Assembly (NCBI RefSeq): GCF_014235185.1
Contig: NZ_CP060131.1
Location: forward strand, 875,501-939,500
Reading direction: 5' to 3'
Origin: Pseudonocardia petroleophila
GTDB taxonomy: Bacteria > Actinomycetota > Actinomycetes > Mycobacteriales > Pseudonocardiaceae
Length of the DNA stretch: 64,000 nucleotides
Part shown: in pieces, positions 1 through 10,062 of the stretch
Layout: every line of letters starts with the position of its first letter
Numbering within the stretch: position 1 is the first letter of the stretch
Made by a program: the position numbers and the translations under genes
Notes under the pieces: generated by a model
What the model was told of the DNA's origin: nothing
The model's input: only the letters and a program-made list of their open reading frames with translations
Database searches by the model: none

Positions 1-414
1 GCCCCCGGCGACGACGCCACCAAGGCCCGCGACGCGCTCACCGAGCACCTGCGCGCGCACGTCCCGTGGGGCGCGCGCGTCGACATCCGCCCGCACCACG
101 GCACCGCGGAGCCGTTCAGCATCGAGGCCACCGGCACCGCCTACGACGCCGCGCGCCGCAGCTACGCCCACGCCTTCGGCAACGCGGCCGTCGAGACCGG
201 CATCGGCGGCTCGATCCCGTTCATCGCGGAGTTCGCGCGCACCTTCCCCGGCGCGGCGGTGCTGGTCACCGGCGTCGGCGACCCGGCCAGCCGCTGGCAC
301 GGCATCGACGAGAGCCTGGATCTGGGCATGTTCGGCCGTGGCGTCCTCGCCGAGGCGCTGCTGCTCGCCGATCTCGCCGGGATCGATCAGGGCGGGATTC
401 AGGTCGCCGACTGA
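1..414 (+). CDS. M20-family dipeptidase/peptidase, C-terminal part (5' end outside window)
   Basis: Frame 1 is open from the first base to a TGA at 412-414, giving the last 137 residues of a protein whose start lies upstream. The visible part has the pattern of the C-terminal catalytic half of M20/PepV-like zinc peptidases. A glycine-rich ETGIGGSIPF stretch lies near the middle, and a GDPASRWHGIDESLD stretch matches the family's conserved G-x-x-D-P-x-x-x-x-H-G-x-x-E segment that supplies a metal-ligand histidine and glutamate. These enzymes cleave dipeptides or short acylated amino acids in the cytoplasm. The gene ends 25 bases before the next start on the same strand. Substrate cannot be told from this fragment. 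Confidence 0.75.
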   Translation, partial: APGDDATKARDALTEHLRAHVPWGARVDIRPHHGTAEPFSIEATGTAYDAARRSYAHAFGNAAVETGIGGSIPFIAEFARTFPGAAVLVTGVGDPASRWHGIDESLDLGMFGRGVLAEALLLADLAGIDQGGIQVAD

Positions 415-439
415 CCGCAGGCGGGTCCACTCTGGTCCG

Positions 440-1390
440 GTGATCCACGCACGCGGGCTCGCCCGCACGTTCAAGACCCGGCGCGGACCGGTGGAAGCGG
501 TGTCCGGCGTCGACATCGACGTCGAGCGCGGGGAGCTGGTCGGCTTCCTCGGCCCCAACGGCGCGGGCAAGTCCACGACGCTCCGGATGCTCACCACCCT
601 GATCGACCCGACGGCGGGCACCGCCACCGTCGCCGGGCACGACCTGCTCACCGAGCCGGTCGAGGTCCGCCGCAGGATCGGCTACGTCGGCCAGAACGGC
701 GGTGCGGGCCCGGACTGCCCGGTCGGCGAGGAGCTGGTCCTGCAGGGCCGCTTCTACGGCCTCACCGCGGCCGAGTCGGCGAAGCGGGCGGGCGAGCTGA
801 TCGGCGACCTCGACCTCACCGGCCTCGACGACCGGATCGTCGGCACCCTGTCCGGCGGGCAGCGCAGGCGCCTCGACATCGCGATGGGCCTCATGCACCT
901 CCCGGCGCTGCTGTTCCTCGACGAGCCGTCCACCGGGCTCGACCCGCAGAGCCGCGCCAACCTGTGGGGCCACATCAGGGGCCTGCACGCCGAGCGCGGC
1001 ACCACGCTGTTCCTCACCACGCACTACCTCGACGAGGCCGACGCCCTGTGCGACCGGATCCTCGTCATCGACCAGGGCCGGATCGTCGCCGAGGGCACCC
1101 CCGACGCGCTCAAGCGCCGCGTGTCCGGCGACCTCGTCGTCGTCGACTCCACCGACCCCGCCCGCACCGCCGACCTCGCCGGGCGGATCGGCTCGGAGGT
1201 CGCGGTCGAGGGCACGGTGGTGCGGTTCCGCGTCGAGGACGGCGCGCGCGTGCTGCCCGCCGTCCTGCGCGAGCTCGACGCGGCCGGCATCGCGATGACC
1301 GCGGTCGAGGTCCGCCGCCCCAGCCTCGACGACGTCTTCCTCACCCTCACCGGCCGCTCGCTCCGCGAGGACGCGGAGGTGCCGGCATGA
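440..1390 (+). CDS. DrrA-type ABC transporter ATP-binding protein
   Basis: A 316-residue ATPase of the daunorubicin-resistance (DrrA) family. Walker A is GPNGAGKST near residue 38, the signature LSGGQRRR near 138, and Walker B LLFLDEPSTGLDP near 155, followed by the switch histidine in TTHYLDEAD. The C-terminal SLDDVFLTLTGRSL stretch is the conserved DrrA tail. I chose GTG 440 because the protein starts in register with family members there; the frame is open further upstream but codes for low-complexity sequence. A CACTCT hexamer at 428-433 could be a -10 for a leaderless message. The stop overlaps the permease start (ATGA, 1387-1390), so the two form one exporter, probably for a hydrophobic drug or metabolite. 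Confidence 0.93.
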   Translation: MIHARGLARTFKTRRGPVEAVSGVDIDVERGELVGFLGPNGAGKSTTLRMLTTLIDPTAGTATVAGHDLLTEPVEVRRRIGYVGQNGGAGPDCPVGEELVLQGRFYGLTAAESAKRAGELIGDLDLTGLDDRIVGTLSGGQRRRLDIAMGLMHLPALLFLDEPSTGLDPQSRANLWGHIRGLHAERGTTLFLTTHYLDEADALCDRILVIDQGRIVAEGTPDALKRRVSGDLVVVDSTDPARTADLAGRIGSEVAVEGTVVRFRVEDGARVLPAVLRELDAAGIAMTAVEVRRPSLDDVFLTLTGRSLREDAEVPA

Positions 1391-2151
1391 GCGTCGCCAC
1401 CGACACCTGGCTGATCTTCCGGCGCTCGATGAAGCAGTCGCTGCGCAACCCGTTCTGGGTCGTCATCGGGATCGTGCAGCCCTTCCTCTACCTCGCGCTG
1501 TTCGGGCCGCTGCTCATCCCGATCGTGCAGAGCACCCCCGGCTTCCCGCCCGGCGACGCCTGGCAGGTGCTCGTGCCCGCGCTGCTCATCCAGCTCGGCC
1601 TGTTCGGCGGGCTGTTCGTCGGCTTCTCGATCCTCACCGAGTTCAAGGCGGGGGTCGTCGAGCGGATGCAGGTGACGCCGGTCAGCCGCGTCGCGCTGCT
1701 GCTGGGCCGCGCGCTCAAGGAGACCGCGGTGCTCCTGACGCAGGGCGTCCTGCTGACGGTCATGGCGATCCCGTTCGGCCTGCGCGCGCCGATCGGCGGC
1801 GTGGTCGTCGGGCTGGCGCTCGTCGCGGTGCTCGGGTTCGCCGCGTCCTGCGCCTCCTACGCGCTCGCGCTGCGCGTCAAGAGCGAGGACGCGTTCGTGC
1901 CGATCGTGCAGTCGGTGTTCCTGCCGCTGCTGCTGCTCTCGGGCATCCTGCTGCCGATGACGATCGCCCCGGCGTGGCTGTTCGCGCTGTCGCGGGCCAA
2001 CCCGTTCGTCTACGTCGTCGACGCCACCCGCGCGGTGTTCGTCGGCGACCTGTTCACCGCCACCGCGCTCGTCGGCATCGTCGTCGCGGTCGTGCTCGCG
2101 GCCGCCGCGCTGTTCTGGGGGGTGCGCACGTTCCAGCGGGAGAGCGCCTGA
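1387..2151 (+). CDS. DrrB-type ABC-2 transporter permease
   Basis: A 254-residue integral membrane protein of the ABC-2/DrrB family. An N-terminal cytoplasmic stretch is followed by about six hydrophobic segments: near residue 22, a long one after residue 50, then 105-125, 135-160, 170-190 and 225-245. The motif FKAGVVERMQVTPVSR between segments 2 and 3 is the typical coupling helix region that contacts the ATPase. It is translationally coupled to the upstream ATPase through ATGA. Its stop lies 26 bases before the large regulator at 2178, so all three could be one transcript. Substrate is unknown. Confidence 0.92.
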   Translation: MSVATDTWLIFRRSMKQSLRNPFWVVIGIVQPFLYLALFGPLLIPIVQSTPGFPPGDAWQVLVPALLIQLGLFGGLFVGFSILTEFKAGVVERMQVTPVSRVALLLGRALKETAVLLTQGVLLTVMAIPFGLRAPIGGVVVGLALVAVLGFAASCASYALALRVKSEDAFVPIVQSVFLPLLLLSGILLPMTIAPAWLFALSRANPFVYVVDATRAVFVGDLFTATALVGIVVAVVLAAAALFWGVRTFQRESA

Positions 2152-2177
2152 TCACCGTCAGCGGGCAGACTGGACCG

Positions 2178-5100
2178 GTGCGGATCAGGCTGCTCGGGGC
2201 GGTGGAGGCGTGGCCGGACACGGCCGCGGCGCCGATCCCGGGACGGCGGGTCCGCGGCCTGCTCGCGCGCCTGGCCCTCGACGCCGGACGGCCCGTCGGC
2301 ACGGCGGTGCTCGTCGACGACCTGTGGGGCGAGCAGGCCCCGGACGGCGTGGGCAACGCGCTGCAGGCCCTGGTCTCCCGGCTGCGACGGGCGATCGGCA
2401 CCGAGCTCGTCGGCACCGGGGCGGGCGGCTACCGGCTGCGGCTCGACCCCGGCGCCGTCGACGCCCTGCGCTTCGAGGAGCTGACCGCCGCCGCCACCGC
2501 GGCGGAGGAGCGCGGGGACCCCGCGGGCGCGCACGCGCTGCTCCGCGACGCCGTCGGGCTCTGGCGCGGTCCGGCGCTCGCCGACGTCGACGGCCTCCCC
2601 TTCGCCGGCCCGGCCGCCGCCCGCCTCGACGAGCGGCGCGCGGTCGCGGTGGAGCGCGCCGCCCGGCTGGCCCTGGGCCTGGGCCTCGCCGACGGCGAGC
2701 GCGACGCGCTGGCCGCCCAGCTCGACGCGCACCCGCTGCGGGAGACGACCGCGGCGCTGCTCGCCCGCGTCCTGCACGCCGCGGGACGACAGGCCGACGC
2801 GCTCGCCGTGATCGACCGCACCGTCGCCCGCCTCGCCGACGAGCTGGGCGTCGACCCGGGCGCGGAGCTGGCGGCGGCCCGCATGGGCGTGCTCCGCGAG
2901 TCGCCGCTCCCCCGCCCCCGGATCGCGGCCCCCGTCAGCAGCTTCGTCGGCCGCGACGGCGACGTGCGCCGGGTCCGCGGGCTGCTCGGCACCCACCGCC
3001 TCGTCACGCTCACCGGGCCCGGCGGCGCGGGCAAGACCCGGCTGGCCCGCGAGGCCGTCGACGGGGAGGAGCACGTGCGGGTCGCCGAGCTGGCCGCGCT
3101 CACCGGCCCGGAGCAGCTCCCGGTCACGCTGCTCGCGGCCGTCGGGGGCCCGGAGGTCCAGCTCCGCACCTCCGACGACGCCGCCCCCGCCACCCCGGAC
3201 CGGCTGGTGGCCGCGCTCGCCGGCCGCGACACCCTGCTCGTGCTGGACAACTGCGAGCACCTGGTGCACGCCGTCGCCGCGCTCGTCGACACGCTCCTGC
3301 CCCGCTGCCCCGGCCTGCGGGTGCTCGCCACCAGCCGAGAGCCGCTCGGGGTGCCGGGCGAGGTGCTGCACCCCGTCGACGCACTGGACGGGGCCGACGC
3401 CGTGCGGCTGTTCGTCGACCGGGCGGTGGCGGTCCGGCCCGGGTTCGCGCTCACCCCCGACGTCGGTCCGGTCGTCGCCGAGATCTGCCGGCGCCTCGAC
3501 GGCCAGCCGCTGCCGATCGAGCTGGCCGCCGCGCGGATCCGCACGCTGAGCCCGGCCGAGATCGCCGAGCGCCTGGCCGACCGCTTCCGGCTGCTCACCA
3601 CCGGCGCCCGCACCGCGCTGCCGCGGCACCAGACGCTGCGCGCGGTCGTCGACTGGAGCTGGGACCTGCTCGCCGACCCGGAGCGCGCCGTGGCCCGGCG
3701 GCTCGGCGTGTTCGCGGGCGGGGCGACCGCCGCGGCGGTGGAGCGGGTCTGCGGGGCCGACGTGTTCGACGAGCTCTCCTCCCTCGTCGACAAGTCGCTG
3801 GTCGTGGCCGTCCCGCAGGCCGGAGGGCCCACCCGCTACCGGATGCTGGAGACCATCCGCGTGTACGCGGCGCAGCGCCTCGACGAGGCCGGGGAGCGCG
3901 CCGCCGCCGAGGCCGCGCACCTCGGGTTCGTGCTCGACCTGGTCGAGGAGGCCGAGCCGCTGCTGCGCGGCCCCGAGCAGCTCGACCGGCTCGCCCGCCT
4001 GCGCGCGGAGGCCGAGGAGATCGACATCGCGCTGCGCCGCACCGTCGCGGCCGGGGACTCCGCGGCCGCGCACCGGCTGGCCGCCGCGACGGGCTGGTCG
4101 TGGATGGTCCGCGGCCTGATCGACGAGGCGCGCCGCTGGCTCGGGCTCGTGCACGCCCTCGACGGGCCGGCCCCGACCGCGGCGCGTGCGCTCGTCACCG
4201 GCTACCTCGGGATCTCGCAGGTCACCGGGCCCGGCTCCGCGCGCGGCATCGCGCTCCTCGCCGACGCGGTCGCCCTGGTCGAGACGCTGCCACCGCCCCG
4301 GCACCCGCTGCTGGAGCTGCTCGGCCCCGGCACGGCCGCCTTCTCCGGGGACGACACCGCGATCCGCGCGCTGTCGGAGGAGGCCCCCGACCCGTGGCTG
4401 CGCGCGTTCGCCCTGCAGGTGCGGGGCGTCATCGCCGAGAACGACGGCCGGATCGACGACCAGCGCCGGTTGCTCCGGGCCGCCCGCGCGCTGCACGTGC
4501 GGACCGGCGACCGGTTCGGGCTCGGCATGGCCGTGCACTCGCTCGGCGAGCTGGAGGAGCTCGCGGGCGACCCGGTGGCGGCCGCCGCGGCCTACGACGA
4601 GGCCATCGCGCTGGCCGGGGCGCTCGGCAACGACGACCGGGTGCAGTTCCTGAGCCGCCGCGCGCTGCTGCACGCGCGGCTCGGTGACCGGGCCGCGGCG
4701 TGCACCGCGCTGGACCGGGCGGCCGCCGTCGGCGACGGGTCGGCGGAGTCGCGGTGGACGATCGCGATGACCCGGGCCGGGATCGAGCGCTTCGCCGGGG
4801 AGGTCGACACGGCCCGGGCGGCGGTCGGGGTCGCCGCAGAGGGGCTGCGGGAGCTGCAGGGCGAGTTCGGCCTCGCCATCGCCCAGCGACGGGCCTGGGT
4901 CGGCGCGCTCCACGCCGAGGTCGAGCTGCGGGCCGGGGACCCGGACGCCGCGGGCGGCCCGCTCGCCGACGCCGTCGCCGCGGCGGTGGAGGCGCGCGAC
5001 GGCCCGGTGAGCGGGATGGTCGCCGAGGTCGCGGCCCGGCTGCTGCTCGCCGTCGACGACGCGGAGGGCGCCGCGGTGCTGCTCGGGGTCGCGCACACCC

Positions 5101-5273
5101 AGCGCGGGGCGCTCGACCTGGGCCACCCCGACGTCGTCGCGGGGGTCGCGCGGGTGCGCGACGCACTCGGCCCCGCCGCCGCCGGGGAGGCGGAGCGGCG
5201 GGGCCGGGAGCTGTCCCGCGAGGGCGGGCTCGCCGAGCTGCAGCGGGCCGTCGATCAGGTGCGGCGGCGGTAG
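2178..5273 (+). CDS. AfsR/SARP-type regulator: OmpR-like DNA-binding, BTAD, NB-ARC and TPR-like domains
   Basis: A 1031-residue protein. Residues 1-90 form an OmpR-like winged helix (IRLLGAVEAWP to LVGTGAGGYRLRL), and 95-250 a bacterial transcriptional activation domain. An NB-ARC/STAND ATPase follows from about 260, with P-loop GPGGAGKTRLA and Walker B-like LLVLDNCEHL. From about 640 to the end the sequence is helical and alanine/leucine rich, as in TPR arrays. The same order of domains occurs in AfsR and other large SARPs that switch on antibiotic and exporter genes. GTG 2178 is the only start that gives a SARP-like N-terminus. The stop overlaps the convergent permease gene by 19 bases. Placement between two exporters, and heptamers at 7063-7091, suggest it controls them; that is inference. 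Confidence 0.92.
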   Translation: MRIRLLGAVEAWPDTAAAPIPGRRVRGLLARLALDAGRPVGTAVLVDDLWGEQAPDGVGNALQALVSRLRRAIGTELVGTGAGGYRLRLDPGAVDALRFEELTAAATAAEERGDPAGAHALLRDAVGLWRGPALADVDGLPFAGPAAARLDERRAVAVERAARLALGLGLADGERDALAAQLDAHPLRETTAALLARVLHAAGRQADALAVIDRTVARLADELGVDPGAELAAARMGVLRESPLPRPRIAAPVSSFVGRDGDVRRVRGLLGTHRLVTLTGPGGAGKTRLAREAVDGEEHVRVAELAALTGPEQLPVTLLAAVGGPEVQLRTSDDAAPATPDRLVAALAGRDTLLVLDNCEHLVHAVAALVDTLLPRCPGLRVLATSREPLGVPGEVLHPVDALDGADAVRLFVDRAVAVRPGFALTPDVGPVVAEICRRLDGQPLPIELAAARIRTLSPAEIAERLADRFRLLTTGARTALPRHQTLRAVVDWSWDLLADPERAVARRLGVFAGGATAAAVERVCGADVFDELSSLVDKSLVVAVPQAGGPTRYRMLETIRVYAAQRLDEAGERAAAEAAHLGFVLDLVEEAEPLLRGPEQLDRLARLRAEAEEIDIALRRTVAAGDSAAAHRLAAATGWSWMVRGLIDEARRWLGLVHALDGPAPTAARALVTGYLGISQVTGPGSARGIALLADAVALVETLPPPRHPLLELLGPGTAAFSGDDTAIRALSEEAPDPWLRAFALQVRGVIAENDGRIDDQRRLLRAARALHVRTGDRFGLGMAVHSLGELEELAGDPVAAAAAYDEAIALAGALGNDDRVQFLSRRALLHARLGDRAAACTALDRAAAVGDGSAESRWTIAMTRAGIERFAGEVDTARAAVGVAAEGLRELQGEFGLAIAQRRAWVGALHAEVELRAGDPDAAGGPLADAVAAAVEARDGPVSGMVAEVAARLLLAVDDAEGAAVLLGVAHTQRGALDLGHPDVVAGVARVRDALGPAAAGEAERRGRELSREGGLAELQRAVDQVRRR

Positions 5274-6082
5274 AGGACCACGGCGAGCGGTGCGAAGACC
5301 GCCACGACCATTGCGGCGGTCACCAGCGTCGCCGTCGCCGGGCCGAGCACCGGACCCCCGTTGAGCAGCCCGCGGACCGCGTCGGCCGCCTTCGACACCG
5401 GGTTGATCTCGACGAACGCCCGCAGCCAGGACGGCAGGGTGTCGGCGGGCACGAACGCGCTGGAGCCGAACGTCAGCGGCAGCATGACCATCGCGCCGAG
5501 GCCCTGCACCGAGCGCGGCTCCTTCACCACCATGGCCAGCGCGGTGAAGATCCAGCACAGGGCGAAGGCGAGCGCCATCACCAGGCCCATCGCGGCGACG
5601 AAGGCCAGCGGGCCCGCGTCCGAGCGGAACCCGAGGACCGCACCGAAGGCCAGCATGATCACGCCGGAGGTGAGGTAGCGGACGAGGTCGGCGCCGATCG
5701 CGCCGAGCAGCGGGGCCGTGCGGGAGATCGGCAGGCTGCGGAAGCGGTCGAAGATGCCGGTCTTGAGGTCGTCGGCGAGGCCGACGCCGGTGCCGGCCGA
5801 GGCGAACACGACGGTCTGCACGAGCACACCGGGGAGCGCGAACTGCAGGTAGCTGGCCGGGTCGCCGGAGATCGCGCCGCCGAAGACGTAGACGAACAGC
5901 AGCAGGAAGATCACCGGCTGCAGCGTCACGTCGAGCAGCGCCTCCGGGGAGTGGACGGTCTTGACGATGCCGCGCCAGGCCAGGGTGCCGCCGTGGCGCA
6001 GCGTCGATGCGAACGGCGTGGACGGGCCCCGGCGGGCGGGGACGGTCGAAGCGGGCCGGGCGGGGTCGAGGGTGGTGGTCAT
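5255..6082 (-). CDS. DrrB-type ABC-2 transporter permease (second system)
   Basis: A 275-residue ABC-2 permease with about six membrane segments. The cytosolic loop DLKTGIFDRFRSLPISR is the DrrB-family coupling region, and the NPVSKAADAVRGLL stretch before the last membrane helix is also typical. A proline/alanine-rich N-terminus of about 25 residues precedes the membrane part. Its ATG overlaps the stop of the ATPase gene (ATGA at 6079-6082 read on the minus strand), so the pair is coupled. It is distinct in sequence from the permease at 1387-2151 and is not a recent duplicate. Likely role: efflux of a small hydrophobic compound. Confidence 0.92.
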   Translation of the reverse strand: MTTTLDPARPASTVPARRGPSTPFASTLRHGGTLAWRGIVKTVHSPEALLDVTLQPVIFLLLFVYVFGGAISGDPASYLQFALPGVLVQTVVFASAGTGVGLADDLKTGIFDRFRSLPISRTAPLLGAIGADLVRYLTSGVIMLAFGAVLGFRSDAGPLAFVAAMGLVMALAFALCWIFTALAMVVKEPRSVQGLGAMVMLPLTFGSSAFVPADTLPSWLRAFVEINPVSKAADAVRGLLNGGPVLGPATATLVTAAMVVAVFAPLAVVLYRRRT

Positions 6083-7041
6083 GCGGCGGCCTCCTCCGGT
6101 GCACGGCCGGTGAGGGTGAGGAACACGTCGTCCAGGCTGGGCAGGCGCAGCCCCAGCTCGGCGACGGTGACGCCGGCCCGGTCGAGGTCGGCGCCCGCGC
6201 GGTGCAGCAGGTCGGGCCGGTCGGCGGCCACGGTGATCTCGCCCGCGGCGTCGGCGGCGGGGACGTGGCCCGGCGTCAGGTCGGCGACGACGGCGAGCGC
6301 GGCGGCCAGGTCGGCGCGGTGCAGCGGGCGGACGTGCAGCCGCTGCCCGCCGACCTCGGACTTCAGCGACGCCGGCGTGCCCGCCGCGATGACCGAGCCG
6401 CGGTCGAGGACCACGAGGTCGTCGGCCAGCTGGTCGGCCTCCTCGAGGTACTGCGTGGTGAGCAGCACGGTGACGCCGTCGGCGGCGAGCGCGCGCACGG
6501 TGTCCCACACCTCGGAGCGGTGCCGCGGGTCGAGCCCGGTCGTCGGCTCGTCGAGGAACAGGACGTCGGGGCGCGCGATCAGGCTGATCGCGAGGTCGAG
6601 GCGGCGCCGCATGCCCCCGGAGTAGGTGCGGACGCGCCGGCCGCCGGCCTCGGCCAGGCCGAAGCGGTCCAGCAGCTCGGTGGCGCGGCGGCGGGCGTCG
6701 GCGCGGGGGAGGTCGAGCAGGCGAGCGACCAGCACGATGTTGTCGCGGCCGGTCAGCGCCTCGTCGACCGCGGCGTACTGGCCGGTGAGGCCGATCCGGG
6801 AGCGCACGGCGTCGGCGTCGGTGACGACGTCGTGGCCGAGCACCGAGGCCGTCCCGCCGTCGGGGCGCAGCAGGGTGGCGAGCACGCGCACGGTGGTGGT
6901 CTTGCCGGATCCGTTGGGGCCCAGCAGGCCCAGGACGAACCCGGCGCGGGCGGTGAGGTCGATGCCGGCCAGGGCGGTCGTGTCGCCGTAGCGCTTGACC
7001 AGGCCCCGGACGTCGATGACGGAGCGGGTGTCGGGGTTCAT
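6079..7041 (-). CDS. DrrA-type ABC transporter ATP-binding protein (second system)
   Basis: A 320-residue DrrA-family ATPase with Walker A GPNGSGKTTT, Q-loop GLTGQYAAVDE, signature YSGGMRRRLDL, Walker B VLFLDEPTTGLDP and the DrrA tail LPSLDDVFLTLTGR. Two starts are possible: GTG 7071 (ten residues longer) and ATG 7041. I prefer 7041, which has an AGGG about 8 bases upstream and starts the protein near the family's usual point. The longer form would place the SARP-like heptamers at 7063-7069 inside the coding region. The next gene on this strand is the coupled permease. Confidence 0.92.
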   Translation of the reverse strand: MNPDTRSVIDVRGLVKRYGDTTALAGIDLTARAGFVLGLLGPNGSGKTTTVRVLATLLRPDGGTASVLGHDVVTDADAVRSRIGLTGQYAAVDEALTGRDNIVLVARLLDLPRADARRRATELLDRFGLAEAGGRRVRTYSGGMRRRLDLAISLIARPDVLFLDEPTTGLDPRHRSEVWDTVRALAADGVTVLLTTQYLEEADQLADDLVVLDRGSVIAAGTPASLKSEVGGQRLHVRPLHRADLAAALAVVADLTPGHVPAADAAGEITVAADRPDLLHRAGADLDRAGVTVAELGLRLPSLDDVFLTLTGRAPEEAAA

Positions 7042-7062
7042 GACGACGACCCTGCGCCCGTC

Positions 7063-7091
7063 CGCTGACACGGCCCTGACCGCGCGCTGAC
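7063..7091. promoter_or_regulatory. Three direct heptamer repeats at 11-bp spacing (SARP-type operator candidate)
   Basis: CGCTGAC at 7063-7069, CCCTGAC at 7074-7080 and CGCTGAC at 7085-7091 are spaced exactly 11 bp start to start with 4-bp spacers. SARP regulators such as ActII-ORF4, DnrI and AfsR are known to bind heptamer direct repeats at this spacing. The site lies 22 bases upstream of the exporter ATPase start at 7041, and a SARP-domain regulator is encoded at 2178-5273. A single GTCAGCG heptamer (7100-7106) follows in the opposite orientation. Binding is inferred, not shown. Confidence 0.6.
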
Positions 7092-7281
7092 ACGTCCCGG
7101 TCAGCGGCGCGCGCAGGGGGTGCGCGGACCGGTCCGCCGCCGTCGAACGGCGGACCGGGCCTCGCGGTGTGCGTGCTCCCCAGCGGGGTCCCCCGACCCC
7201 ATCCGCACGGGATCGACGCTAGTCCCGCCACCGGCTCCCGCGCCTCGGTCGAAAGGCCTAGGTCCGGTGGACGTCGGTCGG

Positions 7282-9083
<1,802 letters not shown>

Positions 9084-9084
<1 letters not shown>

Positions 9085-10019
9085 CAGCCGCGTCCTGCCG
9101 CTTCCTGGTTGTCGATGATGCGGGCCCCCGGCACCGGCCCGTGCGCGACGCGCACGGTGCGGCACACGCCGAGCCCGGCGAGTTCGGTGGCCACGTCCAT
9201 GGCCGCGTCGGCCCCGCTGCACAGGAACGCGCAGGTGGGGCCGGATCCGGAGACGAGCCCGGCGAGCGCCCCCGCGTCGACGCCCGCGCGCAGCGTGCGC
9301 CGCAGCTCGGGGGCCATGCTGACCGCCGCCGCCTGCAGGTCGTTGCCCAGCGACAGCGCGAGCTGCCGCGGGTCGCCACCCGCGATGGCCTCCAGCACGG
9401 GCTCCACCGGCCGCTCGACGGGCTCGCTCCCCGCCCGCAGCCGGTCCAGCTCGGCGAACACCTTCGGCGTCGACAGCCCGCCCCGGTGCAGGGCGATCAC
9501 CCAGTGCTGCGGGTGCCGCGAGAGCACCGGCACGATCCGCTCGCCGCGGCCGGTGCCCAGCGCGGTGCCGCCGTAGAGCGCGAAGGTGACGTCGCTGCCC
9601 AGCTCGGCGGCCATCGGGGACAGCTCGTCGCGGGTGAGGTCGAGCTTCCACAGCGCCGACAGCCCGACCAGCGTCGCGGCGGCGTCGGCGCTGCCCCCGG
9701 CCATGCCGCCGGCGACCGGGATCCCCTTGCGCAGCACCAGCCGCACGTCCGGGTCGCGCCCGGCCCGGTCGGCGAGGAGCTGCACCGCCCGCCACGCCAG
9801 GTTGGTCTCGTCGACCGGCACCTCGGTCACGCCCTCGCCGAAGACCTCGATGCCCGGCTCGTCACCGTGGGCGACCGACACCTCGTCGAACAGGCTCACC
9901 GCGTGGAAGAGCGTGACCAGGTCGTGGAAGCCGTCGTCGCGCAGAGGTCCCACGGCCAGATGCAGGTTGATCTTGGCAGGGACCCGCACGGTGACCGGGG
10001 GCGGGACGGCGGACAGCAC
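9084..10019 (-). CDS. ispE: 4-diphosphocytidyl-2-C-methyl-D-erythritol kinase
   Basis: A 311-residue GHMP-family kinase. It phosphorylates the 2-hydroxyl of CDP-methylerythritol with ATP, a step of the non-mevalonate isoprenoid pathway. The N-terminal [14 protein letters not shown], the ATP-binding [16 protein letters not shown] near residue 105 and the C-terminal SGSGPTCAF glycine loop are all visible. The start is a GTG at 10019 and a few N-terminal residues are uncertain. In M. tuberculosis ispE directly follows ksgA in an rpfB-ksgA-ispE operon; here an MFS transporter gene is inserted between them. Confidence 0.96.
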
Positions 10020-10062
10020 CCGTCAACACTACGGGCAGCGACCCGCGCGGGTGGCGCCGCAG

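Noticed and set aside
2010..6104. 1364-codon open frame on the minus strand opposite the SARP gene
   Set aside because: It is composed of Arg/Ala/Gly/Pro-rich sequence without domains and mirrors real genes; a typical high-GC shadow frame.
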